Origin: an uncultured Eubacteriales bacterium
GTDB lineage: Bacteria > Bacillota > Clostridia > Christensenellales > CAG-917
Direction of reading: 5' to 3'
Assembly (NCBI GenBank): GCA_900553825.1
Contig: USEV01000059.1
Location: 1 to 5,710, forward strand
Length of the DNA stretch: 5,710 bases
Notes under the pieces: generated by a model
Databases searched by the model: none
Told to the model about the DNA's origin: nothing
The model's input: the letters and a program-made list of their open reading frames with translations, nothing else
Shown here: positions 1 through 4,514 of the stretch, one piece after another
Position numbering within the stretch: the stretch's first letter is position 1
Layout of the letters: the number at the start of each line of letters is the position of its first letter
Translations under genes and position numbers: made by a program

Positions 1-275
1 ACCCCCGCTACGACGACGCCGACAGCATGAAGCTTCTGAAGGGCGTCACCGACATAATGCGCGCGAAAAACCGTCGCGTCGCAAATGTTTCGGTTGCGAT
101 AATCGCGGAAAAGCCCGTGCTTGCGCCACACATCGACAAGATGCGCGCAAGGCTCGCAAAGGCGCTCGCCCTCCCCGTCGAGCGCGTGGGAATAACGGCA
201 GGCACCAACGAACGGGTGGGCGACATCGGCGAAGGCAACGCCATAGCCGCCTGCGCGACAGTGCTCCTCACATGA
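1..275 (+). CDS. ispF: 2-C-methyl-D-erythritol 2,4-cyclodiphosphate synthase (IspF), C-terminal part, 5' truncated
   Basis: IspF converts CDP-methylerythritol 2-phosphate to the 2,4-cyclodiphosphate, releasing CMP, in the cytoplasmic MEP (non-mevalonate) isoprenoid pathway; it works as a trimer. About 90 codons are visible, read from base 3 to the TGA at 273-275. The family is usually near 160 residues, so roughly the first 70 are outside the window, including the metal-binding D-x-H. The match rests on the D-A-D-S..LL stretch (18-38), the N-V-x-x-x-I-I-A-x-x-P block (78-116), a P-H-I-x-x-M-R helix (127-146), and the closing G-x-x-x-x-I-A-A-x-A-x-x-L-L segment. The ending is unusual: the common A-T-T-T-E is A-G-T-N-E (198-212), and the arginine of G-F-x-G-R is glutamate (231-233). 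Whether this is a stand-alone IspF or the tail of an IspD-IspF fusion cannot be seen. A terminator follows after nine bases. Confidence 0.9.
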   Translation, partial: PRYDDADSMKLLKGVTDIMRAKNRRVANVSVAIIAEKPVLAPHIDKMRARLAKALALPVERVGITAGTNERVGDIGEGNAIAACATVLLT

Positions 276-284
276 CGACGACAT

Positions 285-318
285 CCCGCCGCACGGCGGG
301 TTTTTTTTTGCTTTTTTT
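285..318 (+). terminator. Rho-independent terminator of ispF
   Basis: CCCGCC (285-290) pairs with GGCGGG (295-300) around the loop GCAC. The hairpin is followed directly by nine T (301-309) and, after GC, by seven more (312-318). It begins nine bases after the ispF stop, so ispF is the last gene of its transcript. Confidence 0.93.
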
Positions 319-322
319 GAAT

Positions 323-389
323 CGGAATTTGCGGAATTTCGGAATTTGAGGAATTTGCGGAATTTGCGGAATTTGCGGAATTTGCGGAA
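323..389. repeat. 9-base tandem repeat array (core GGAATTT)
   Basis: The core GGAATTT starts at 324, 333, 341, 350, 359, 368 and 377, with a truncated GGAA at 386. The period is 9 except for one 8-base step between the second and third copies, and most units read GGAATTTGC. The left copies have diverged at the two spacer bases, while the right-hand copies are identical, the pattern expected from slippage. It lies in non-coding DNA between two converging operons. No function is evident. Confidence 0.9.
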
Positions 390-402
390 CACAGAAACGC
401 AA

Positions 403-431
403 ACGCGTGTACGCACGCGCGCACGCACATA
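403..431. other. 29-base alternating purine-pyrimidine tract (Z-DNA-prone)
   Basis: Every base from 403 to 431 alternates purine and pyrimidine without a break, mostly as CG and CA/TG steps, the composition that most readily forms left-handed Z-DNA under negative supercoiling. It sits just beyond the terminator of the rplM-rpsI operon. Alternation is seen directly; Z-DNA formation is inference. Confidence 0.6.
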
Positions 432-432
432 A

Positions 433-470
433 CTAACAAAACGCCCGCCGACAGAAACTGCCGACGGGCG
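433..470 (-). terminator. Rho-independent terminator of rplM-rpsI
   Basis: On the minus strand, 470-458 pairs with 454-442 in a 13-base-pair stem (two G-T wobbles) closed by the loop TTT. It is followed by TTTTGTT (441-435). It begins 26 bases after the rpsI stop. The uridine run is interrupted by one G but the stem is very strong. Confidence 0.9.
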
Positions 471-496
471 ATGTATGCGTATGTCGCACCCGAAAG

Positions 497-913
497 TTAA
501 CGCTTGGAGAACTGAGGTGCCTTGCGCGCCTTGTGCAGACCGTATTTCTTGCGCTCTTTCTGCCTGGGGTCACGCTTGAGGTAACCTGCCTTCTTGAGGG
601 TCGCGCGGTAGGCTTCCCTGTCGCAGACGCAGAGTGCACGGGCGATGCCGTGACGGATTGCACCCGCCTGACCGGTCATGCCGCCGCCGTGGACATTGAC
701 GATGACATCGAACTTGTCGGTTGCGGAAACGGCTTCCAGGGGCTGGTTGACGATGAGGCGCATGGTGTCGAGGGGGAAGTAGTCCTCAAACGCGCGCTTG
801 TTGATGGTGATGTTGCCCTCCCCGGGGATGAGGCGCACTCTTGCGATTGCGGTCTTTCTCCTGCCGGTGCCGAGATACTGAACTTTCTTCTTAACGGTTT
901 TCTTCGTAGCCAT
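497..913 (-). CDS. rpsI: 30S ribosomal protein S9
   Basis: S9 is a component of the 30S subunit head, and its basic C-terminal tail reaches the anticodon of P-site tRNA. The 138-residue product shows the family pattern throughout: a lysine-rich start, [12 protein letters not shown] (15-26), the glycine-rich [17 protein letters not shown] (76-92), and the ending R-D-P-R..E-R-K-K-Y-G through to the terminal S-K-R (114-138). The usual length is about 130; the extra residues are an N-terminal lysine-rich extension of about eight. The ATG at 913-911 is preceded by GAGGTG (923-918). It lies 12 bases after the rplM stop, the standard rplM-rpsI pairing, and the two are surely co-transcribed. A strong terminator follows. 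Nothing suggests damage. Confidence 0.99.
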   Translation of the reverse strand: MATKKTVKKKVQYLGTGRRKTAIARVRLIPGEGNITINKRAFEDYFPLDTMRLIVNQPLEAVSATDKFDVIVNVHGGGMTGQAGAIRHGIARALCVCDREAYRATLKKAGYLKRDPRQKERKKYGLHKARKAPQFSKR

Positions 914-925
914 TGTTCACCTCAA

Positions 926-1390
926 CTATTTCAGTTCGAGCACGACGGGGCACTGTGCCTGATGATTGTGCTCGCTGCCCGCGTAGACGCGGAGCTTTTT
1001 GAGCATCTCCCTGCCGAGAGTGTTCTTGGGGAGCATGCCCTTGACCGCCTTGTACACCGCAAACTCGGGCTTTTCCGCCATGAGCTTCTTGTACTGGACC
1101 TCTTTGAGTCCGCCGATGTAACCGGTGTGATAGCGATAGAATTTCTGTTCGAGTTTCTTGCCCGTGAGGACGACCTTGTCGCAGTTGATGACGATGACAT
1201 GGTCACCGCAATCCACATGGGGGGTGTACTCGGGTTTGTTCTTTCCTTTCAGTATGGCAGCAACCTGCGAAGCAAGGCGGCCGAGCACCAGATCGGTTGC
1301 ATCGACGATATACCACTTGCTCTCGACCTCGCCGGGCTTTGCCATGTAGGACTTATTGTTGTTTGCCATTGCGGACAAATCCTTAGCCAT
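926..1390 (-). CDS. rplM: 50S ribosomal protein L13
   Basis: L13 is an early-assembling 50S protein that binds 23S rRNA. From the ATG at 1390 the product is 154 residues. Family landmarks are [11 protein letters not shown] (16-26), L-G-R-L-A-S-x-V-A (36-44), [10 protein letters not shown] (55-64), L-T-G-K-K (75-79), [11 protein letters not shown] (117-127) and Y-A-G-S-E-H (136-141). The start is chosen because GGAGG lies five bases upstream. An in-frame TTG at 1402-1400 overlaps that ribosome binding site and is not used in this reading. The sequence is 10-12 residues longer at the N-terminus than typical L13 proteins; internal ATGs at 1369 and 1345 lack a comparable binding site. The gene leads the rplM-rpsI operon. 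The gene upstream on the same strand is a GH31 glycosidase, separated by its own terminator, rather than the truA often found there in Bacillota. Confidence 0.98.
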   Translation of the reverse strand: MAKDLSAMANNNKSYMAKPGEVESKWYIVDATDLVLGRLASQVAAILKGKNKPEYTPHVDCGDHVIVINCDKVVLTGKKLEQKFYRYHTGYIGGLKEVQYKKLMAEKPEFAVYKAVKGMLPKNTLGREMLKKLRVYAGSEHNHQAQCPVVLELK

Positions 1391-1478
1391 TGAGACCTCC
1401 AAATTTCAGTGAGTGTTCATCTATCCAAACTGCAAGGCGAGGGGCTAGTTCGCACTTGCACGCTCTTTTTAAGACGCT
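1391..1478 (-). promoter_or_regulatory. Structured 5' leader of rplM-rpsI; possible L13 autoregulatory leader
   Basis: The transcript should begin near 1478, leaving a leader of about 85 bases. Within it TGCAAG (1460-1455) pairs with CTTGCA (1436-1431) and GCGA (1453-1450) with TCGC (1440-1437). Together they form a ten-pair stem with one bulged T (1454) and a nine-base loop (1449-1441). Leaders upstream of rplM in Bacillota are known as regulatory RNAs (the L13 leader family), and this one has the right position and size. I cannot confirm the family consensus by eye, so the identity is inference; the hairpin is seen directly. Confidence 0.45.
1396..1400 (-). promoter_or_regulatory. Ribosome binding site fixing the rplM start
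   Basis: Minus-strand GGAGG with five bases (TCTCA) before the ATG at 1390. It overlaps the longer in-frame TTG start at 1402-1400 and therefore argues for the 154-residue form over a 158-residue one. Confidence 0.9.
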
Positions 1479-1483
1479 TAGTT

Positions 1484-1512
1484 ATAATAATAAATATCCC
1501 CACCCCTGTCAA
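1484..1512 (-). promoter_or_regulatory. Sigma-A-type promoter of rplM-rpsI
   Basis: Perfect -35 TTGACA (1512-1507), a 17-base spacer, and -10 TATTAT (1489-1484, five of six consensus bases). The surroundings are A/T-rich, unlike the flanking GC-rich DNA. The strength suits a ribosomal protein operon. It lies downstream of the GH31 terminator, so rplM-rpsI does not depend on read-through. Confidence 0.88.
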
Positions 1513-1534
1513 GCAAAATTTCCGAGATTTCGCG

Positions 1535-1572
1535 AAAAAAAGCGCGCCCGCGGAACTTTTCCGTCCGCGGGC
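1535..1572 (-). terminator. Probable terminator of the XRE-cupin/GH31 operon
   Basis: On the minus strand a perfect nine-pair stem (1572-1564 with 1554-1546) closes a nine-base loop. It is followed by GCGC and then seven T (1541-1535). The four-base gap before the T run is longer than ideal. It stands 55 bases after the GH31 stop and just upstream of the rplM promoter. Confidence 0.72.
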
Positions 1573-1590
1573 ATTCAAGGCTTTCGTTAC

Positions 1591-1620
1591 GCGAAACGCG
1601 GCAATCCCGCGTTCCTTCGC
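1591..1620 (-). other. Second hairpin just downstream of the GH31 gene
   Basis: 1595-1601 pairs with 1607-1613 (seven pairs, five-base loop), and GCGA (1591-1594) can add four pairs with TCGC (1617-1620) across a three-base bulge (1614-1616). No T run follows on either strand, so it is not a terminator by itself. It could protect the 3' end of the transcript. Confidence 0.5.
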
Positions 1621-1627
1621 GGCGGGC

Positions 1628-3763
1628 TCATTCCTCCGCGGGCTTCTCGGCGGGGATTTCCTCCGCCAGAATTTCCATGTCGCGGCAAGGCACTTCGATG
1701 GCGTTTCCGTCCGCCGAAAGGACCTCCGCGGCGGAGTACCTTGCGCGCTTTAAGCTGCAAAAACGCACCTTTATGCGCTTTGTTTTGCAATCAGAACTCG
1801 GCTTTATGACAAAACGCGTCACGGCGCCGTTGGTCTCGGTGGCGAACTTTATGCTGCCCGTTTCGTCGTACATGGTGTACTCGCCGTAGCCCTTGTACAC
1901 CCTCACCTCGAGCTCGTCGAAGTCCGTCGAATTGCCCTTCCTCTCCGCGAGCATGGGCACGATGCCGCCCTCCCTGACGAACACGGGGAAGTGCGCGGCG
2001 TCACTCTTCACCGAGAGCAATCTCTCGCCCTCGAAGGTTTCGCCCGTGAAAAAGTCCGTCCACCTGCCCTTGGGAAGCCAAACGGGGGTGCGGGCGTAAC
2101 CGTCGCGCTTCGCCTTCGTCACGACGGGCGCGACGATGAATTCCGTGCCGAAGGTGTACTCGTTCTTCATCGAGCGGGCAAAATCGTTGTCGTAGGAGTA
2201 GTAAAGCGGAGCGATGAGCGGCACGCCCTCCTCTGCCGTCCTGACATTCGCCGTGTAGAGATACGGCAAAAGCCTGTGACGCAGACGCAGGAAATCCGCC
2301 GCGATTTTTTCCGCCTGTTCGCCGTAGAGCCAGGGCTCCTTGGACCAGCCGTTCTTTGTGGAATGAAGCCTGTTGACGGGCGAAAACACCCCGAATTGCA
2401 GCCACCTGACATAAAGCTCGGGATTGCCCTTGCCGTACATGTGCCCGCCGATGTCGTGCGACCACCAGGTGTAGCCGATGTTCGTCGCCTGCGCCGTGAA
2501 CCACGGCTGCAGACGCAGGCTCTTCCAGCAGACTATGGTGTCACCCGAAAACCCGAGCGGATAGCGGTGCGAGCCCGCCCCGGCGTAACGGGAGAGGATT
2601 ATGCCCTTCTTGCCGTCGCGGCAGATGTCTGCGGTGTGATAGTGGTTGAGCATCCACAGCGGGTCCAGCCCCTCCACCTTCGACTTGGTGCCCTGTTGCC
2701 AGTCAATCCACCAGAAGTCCACGCCCTCGTTCTCGTAGGGGTGATGCAGGATGTCGAAATACGCCTTGCGGAACCGTGGGTCGGTGAGGTCGAACTCCAC
2801 CGTCTTTTTCGTGGCAGGGTCGATGCCCACCGCACGCGCCATCGCCTCGTACTGCTCCTCGTAGTAACGCACGCCGTCGCGGGGGTGCAGGTTCATGGTG
2901 ACGGCAAGCCCACGCTTTTTGAGCTCGCCGAAGAATGCCTCCGGGTCGGGGAAAAGCTTCCTGTTGAAGGTGTAGCCCGTCCAGCCCGCGCACTGCGTGG
3001 GGTTGTGCGCCTTGAACTCGGGCGGGACATCGTCGACGATGTGCCAGTCCATGTCGATTGTCGCCACGGTGAACGGCATATCTTTCTCCGCAAACTCGTC
3101 CATGAGCCCGATGTATTCCTTGTCGGTGTAGGCGTGATAGCGCGACCACCAGTTGCCGAGGGCGTATTTCGGCAACAGCGGCGTGAAGCCCGTGAGGGCG
3201 TAGAACTCCTTGAGCCCGCCCGCGAAATCCTTGCCGAACGCGAACACATATTTGTCCTTCGTGCCGCGCACTCTCGGGGAGAGCGAGCCGTCTGCGTTGA
3301 GCAGGAGGGATTTGGAATCGTCCAGCTCGGCGACGCCGTTTGAGGACATCACACCCGCACGAATGTTGGCGAAAAAGAAATGGTCCTTGCCCCTGCCGTT
3401 CTTGCGGGAGAGGGTCACGCCGAAGGTGCCGTCCAGGGTGCGCGCCGTGCCGCCGAGGTTGGTGCGCGGCGACGGCGACACCGTTCTGCCATTGATTACG
3501 CACCTGACTTTGAGCGTGCGCTTGTCCACTTCGAAAACCGCGGATTTTGTCGTGACGACCACTTTATTGTCGTTTTCAGTCACTTCAAACTGCGGTTTTG
3601 CAAAATCGCGGTGGAAAACCGTCTGCGTCGGCGCGTCGCAGAACGCACCCTCGCTCCTCTCCACGCGAAGTATCCTTTCCGACAAAACGGAAAGACGGAG
3701 GTTGCCCGTAATGTACACGCACTCCTCCGCCGTAACGCTGTCTTTCAAGCCGTTATCCGACAT
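1628..3763 (-). CDS. Cytoplasmic glycoside hydrolase family 31 enzyme (alpha-glucosidase-like)
   Basis: GH31 enzymes are retaining exo-glycosidases that release alpha-linked sugars (glucose, xylose, others) from oligosaccharide ends. The 711-residue product has the usual order: an N-terminal beta-sandwich (about 15-185), the (beta/alpha)8 barrel (about 194-510), and C-terminal beta domains (about 515-690) with the F-I-V-A-P-V and V-R-E-G-G-I-V-P-M motifs. The predicted nucleophile is D354 in W-W-I-D-W-Q-Q-G and the acid/base D408 in G-F-S-G-D-T. D237/D239 (D-M-D-W), the S-H-D-I-G-G run (435-440) and H467 (R-L-H-S-T) should line the pocket. W-I-D-W-Q-Q replaces the W-x-D-x-N-E of well-studied alpha-glucosidases, so the exact substrate is uncertain. 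There is no signal peptide or membrane segment, so it probably acts on imported sugars. The ATG at 3763 follows GGGGGTG and lies 14 bases after the regulator's stop, indicating one operon. The last dozen residues are a Glu/Pro-rich tail. Confidence 0.94.
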   Translation of the reverse strand: MSDNGLKDSVTAEECVYITGNLRLSVLSERILRVERSEGAFCDAPTQTVFHRDFAKPQFEVTENDNKVVVTTKSAVFEVDKRTLKVRCVINGRTVSPSPRTNLGGTARTLDGTFGVTLSRKNGRGKDHFFFANIRAGVMSSNGVAELDDSKSLLLNADGSLSPRVRGTKDKYVFAFGKDFAGGLKEFYALTGFTPLLPKYALGNWWSRYHAYTDKEYIGLMDEFAEKDMPFTVATIDMDWHIVDDVPPEFKAHNPTQCAGWTGYTFNRKLFPDPEAFFGELKKRGLAVTMNLHPRDGVRYYEEQYEAMARAVGIDPATKKTVEFDLTDPRFRKAYFDILHHPYENEGVDFWWIDWQQGTKSKVEGLDPLWMLNHYHTADICRDGKKGIILSRYAGAGSHRYPLGFSGDTIVCWKSLRLQPWFTAQATNIGYTWWSHDIGGHMYGKGNPELYVRWLQFGVFSPVNRLHSTKNGWSKEPWLYGEQAEKIAADFLRLRHRLLPYLYTANVRTAEEGVPLIAPLYYSYDNDFARSMKNEYTFGTEFIVAPVVTKAKRDGYARTPVWLPKGRWTDFFTGETFEGERLLSVKSDAAHFPVFVREGGIVPMLAERKGNSTDFDELEVRVYKGYGEYTMYDETGSIKFATETNGAVTRFVIKPSSDCKTKRIKVRFCSLKRARYSAAEVLSADGNAIEVPCRDMEILAEEIPAEKPAEE

Positions 3764-3777
3764 TTTTCACCCCCGAT

Positions 3778-4350
3778 TCATTTCTCCTCGGGCTTGAGCA
3801 CCACCGCCAGAAACGCGCACTGTTCGCCGCCCACCGCTATCATGCCGTGGGGCTGGGAGCTGTCGTAATATATGGTGTCGCCGGGCTCGAGAACATCGAT
3901 GTTGCCGTTGATGTTGACCATGAGCTTGCCCGAGAGAATGTAGTCCATTTCCTGACCCTTGTGCGAGGAAAGCTGTATGGGCTTGTCCTCCGAGCCCTTG
4001 ATGTACGGCGCAACGACATAGAACGGCTCCGCCGTCCTGCCGCGGAAGTTCTGCGCCAGGTGCTGATAGCTGAAAGAATGGCGACGCTCCGTGAGCACGC
4101 CCTGCCCCGCGCGGACTATGCTGTACGACGACAGCGTGGGAGTGTGACCCGTGAGCAACGCCGTGACATCCACGCCGAACCTGCCCGCGCAGTTGTAGAG
4201 GAAGGTGACGGAAAAATCCTTTTCGCCCGCCTCGTAGGCGCGGTAAGTCTTTTCGTCGACGCCTGCGACCTTTGCCATCTCCTCGGCGGAGATGTCCATC
4301 ATTTCGCGCAATCCTTTGAGCCTTTCTGCAATCTCTATGGTGTTGGACAT
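3778..4350 (-). CDS. XRE-family transcriptional regulator with C-terminal cupin domain
   Basis: This is a 190-residue cytoplasmic one-component regulator. Residues 6-66 form an XRE helix-turn-helix (I-A-E-R-L-K-G-L-R-E then S-A-E-E-M-A-K-V-A-G-V and Y-R-A-Y-E-A-G-E). A linker of about 40 residues contains R-H-S-F-S-Y-Q-H-L-A. A cupin-2 barrel spans about 108-186. Its likely ligand or metal residues are H130, E134 and H168, in S-H-K-G-Q-E-M-D-Y-I-L-S-G and S-Q-P-H-G-M-I-A-V-G; one histidine of the classic H-x-H is replaced by glycine. The start chosen is the ATG at 4350, with AGAGGT five bases upstream; an in-frame GTG at 4386 would add 12 residues that lie in the leader. From memory, close relatives in clostridia often sit beside acyl-CoA synthetase genes, whereas here the next gene is a GH31 enzyme. 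Autoregulation of the operon is likely but inferred; the effector is unknown. Confidence 0.92.
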   Translation of the reverse strand: MSNTIEIAERLKGLREMMDISAEEMAKVAGVDEKTYRAYEAGEKDFSVTFLYNCAGRFGVDVTALLTGHTPTLSSYSIVRAGQGVLTERRHSFSYQHLAQNFRGRTAEPFYVVAPYIKGSEDKPIQLSSHKGQEMDYILSGKLMVNINGNIDVLEPGDTIYYDSSQPHGMIAVGGEQCAFLAVVLKPEEK

Positions 4351-4354
4351 TGTG

Positions 4355-4360
4355 ACCTCT
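4355..4360 (-). promoter_or_regulatory. Ribosome binding site fixing the XRE-cupin start
   Basis: Minus-strand AGAGGT with four bases (CACA) before the ATG at 4350. The alternative GTG at 4386 has no comparable site in front of it and would make the leader hairpin coding. Confidence 0.85.
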
Positions 4361-4370
4361 TTTCGCGCCC

Positions 4371-4384
4371 GCCCGTATGCGGGC
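4371..4384 (-). other. Leader hairpin upstream of the XRE-cupin gene
   Basis: On the minus strand GCCCG (4384-4380) pairs with CGGGC (4375-4371) around the loop CATA. It lies in the predicted 5' leader, between the promoter and the ribosome binding site, and could modulate translation or be chance in GC-rich DNA. Confidence 0.4.
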
Positions 4385-4403
4385 ACACGATGTTATCCAA
4401 ATC

Positions 4404-4432
4404 ATCTTACCAAATTTCCGCCCGCAAGTCAA
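4404..4432 (-). promoter_or_regulatory. Promoter of the XRE-cupin/GH31 operon
   Basis: -35 TTGACT (4432-4427, five of six), an exact 17-base spacer, and -10 TAAGAT (4409-4404, four of six). Transcription would start near 4397, giving a leader of about 47 bases. Short arms GATG/CATC (4389-4392 and 4403-4406) flank the start region and could be part of an operator, though four-base arms are weak evidence. Confidence 0.75.
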
Positions 4433-4441
4433 TTATTTCCT

Positions 4442-4487
4442 TTTGCGGTGGGGTGGGATAAGCCCCCGCGGGGCGCAAAGGACGGGG
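4442..4487 (+). promoter_or_regulatory. G-rich structured leader upstream of glmS
   Basis: TTTGCG (4442-4447) can pair with CGCAAA (4474-4479), extended by CC/GG across a bulged T. Inside, GCCCC (4462-4466) pairs with GGGGC (4470-4474), which competes for the shared C at 4474. Four G runs (4450-4453, 4455-4457, 4470-4473, 4484-4487) could alternatively form a long-looped quadruplex. It is immediately upstream of glmS, where many Bacillota carry the glmS ribozyme, but I do not recognise the ribozyme core here. A weak plus-strand promoter (TTACCA 4407-4412, 18 bases, AATTAT 4431-4436) would place the start near its left edge. Confidence 0.4.
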
Positions 4488-4504
4488 AGCACATATATTG
4501 TGCT
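4488..4504 (+). other. Inverted repeat abutting the glmS ribosome binding site
   Basis: AGCACA (4488-4493) and TGTGCT (4499-4504) are perfect complements around TATAT, and the right arm touches the AGGAGG that starts at 4505. It could act as an RNA hairpin next to the ribosome site or as a protein operator. The TATATT within it resembles a -10 box, but a start there would remove the ribosome site from the transcript. Confidence 0.55.
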
Positions 4505-4510
4505 AGGAGG
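4505..4510 (+). promoter_or_regulatory. Ribosome binding site of glmS
   Basis: Full-consensus AGGAGG four bases (ATTT) before the ATG at 4515. It sets the start so that the catalytic cysteine is codon 2, as GlmS requires. Confidence 0.95.
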
Positions 4511-4514
4511 ATTT

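Noticed and set aside
323..389. CRISPR-like array
   Set aside because: Units are 9 bases with no spacers; this is a simple tandem repeat.
8..439. Minus-strand open frame of 143 codons with an S-A-N repeat
   Set aside because: It is antisense to ispF and crosses the 9-base array and a terminator; the repeat peptide is just the array read in frame. No ribosome site or homology.
533..1393. Plus-strand open frame of 286 codons across rpsI and rplM
   Set aside because: It is antisense to two certain ribosomal protein genes and their gap. Long antisense frames are expected in GC-rich coding DNA; it matches no known protein.
1400..1402. TTG start for rplM
   Set aside because: The codon overlaps the GGAGG that serves the ATG at 1390, and has no ribosome site of its own.
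1991..3343. Plus-strand open frame of 450 codons opposite the GH31 gene
   Set aside because: It is rich in Arg, Val and Pro as expected for a shadow of GC-rich codons, has no family motif, and the minus-strand frame is a complete GH31 enzyme.
4348..4386. Longer XRE-cupin start at the GTG at 4386
   Set aside because: The added 12 residues resemble translated leader, lie over a hairpin, and the inner ATG has a good ribosome site and matches the family's usual N-terminus.
4365..4402. Possible glmS ribozyme core (GCGCCCG near 4365 and TTATCCAAAT at 4393)
   Set aside because: Short similarities only. The rest of the ribozyme core and the following helices are not seen, and the same bases form the leader and start region of the opposing XRE operon.
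4494..4499. TATATT as a -10 box for glmS
   Set aside because: A start about seven bases downstream would fall inside the AGGAGG, leaving no ribosome binding site, and no -35 is found 16-18 bases upstream.
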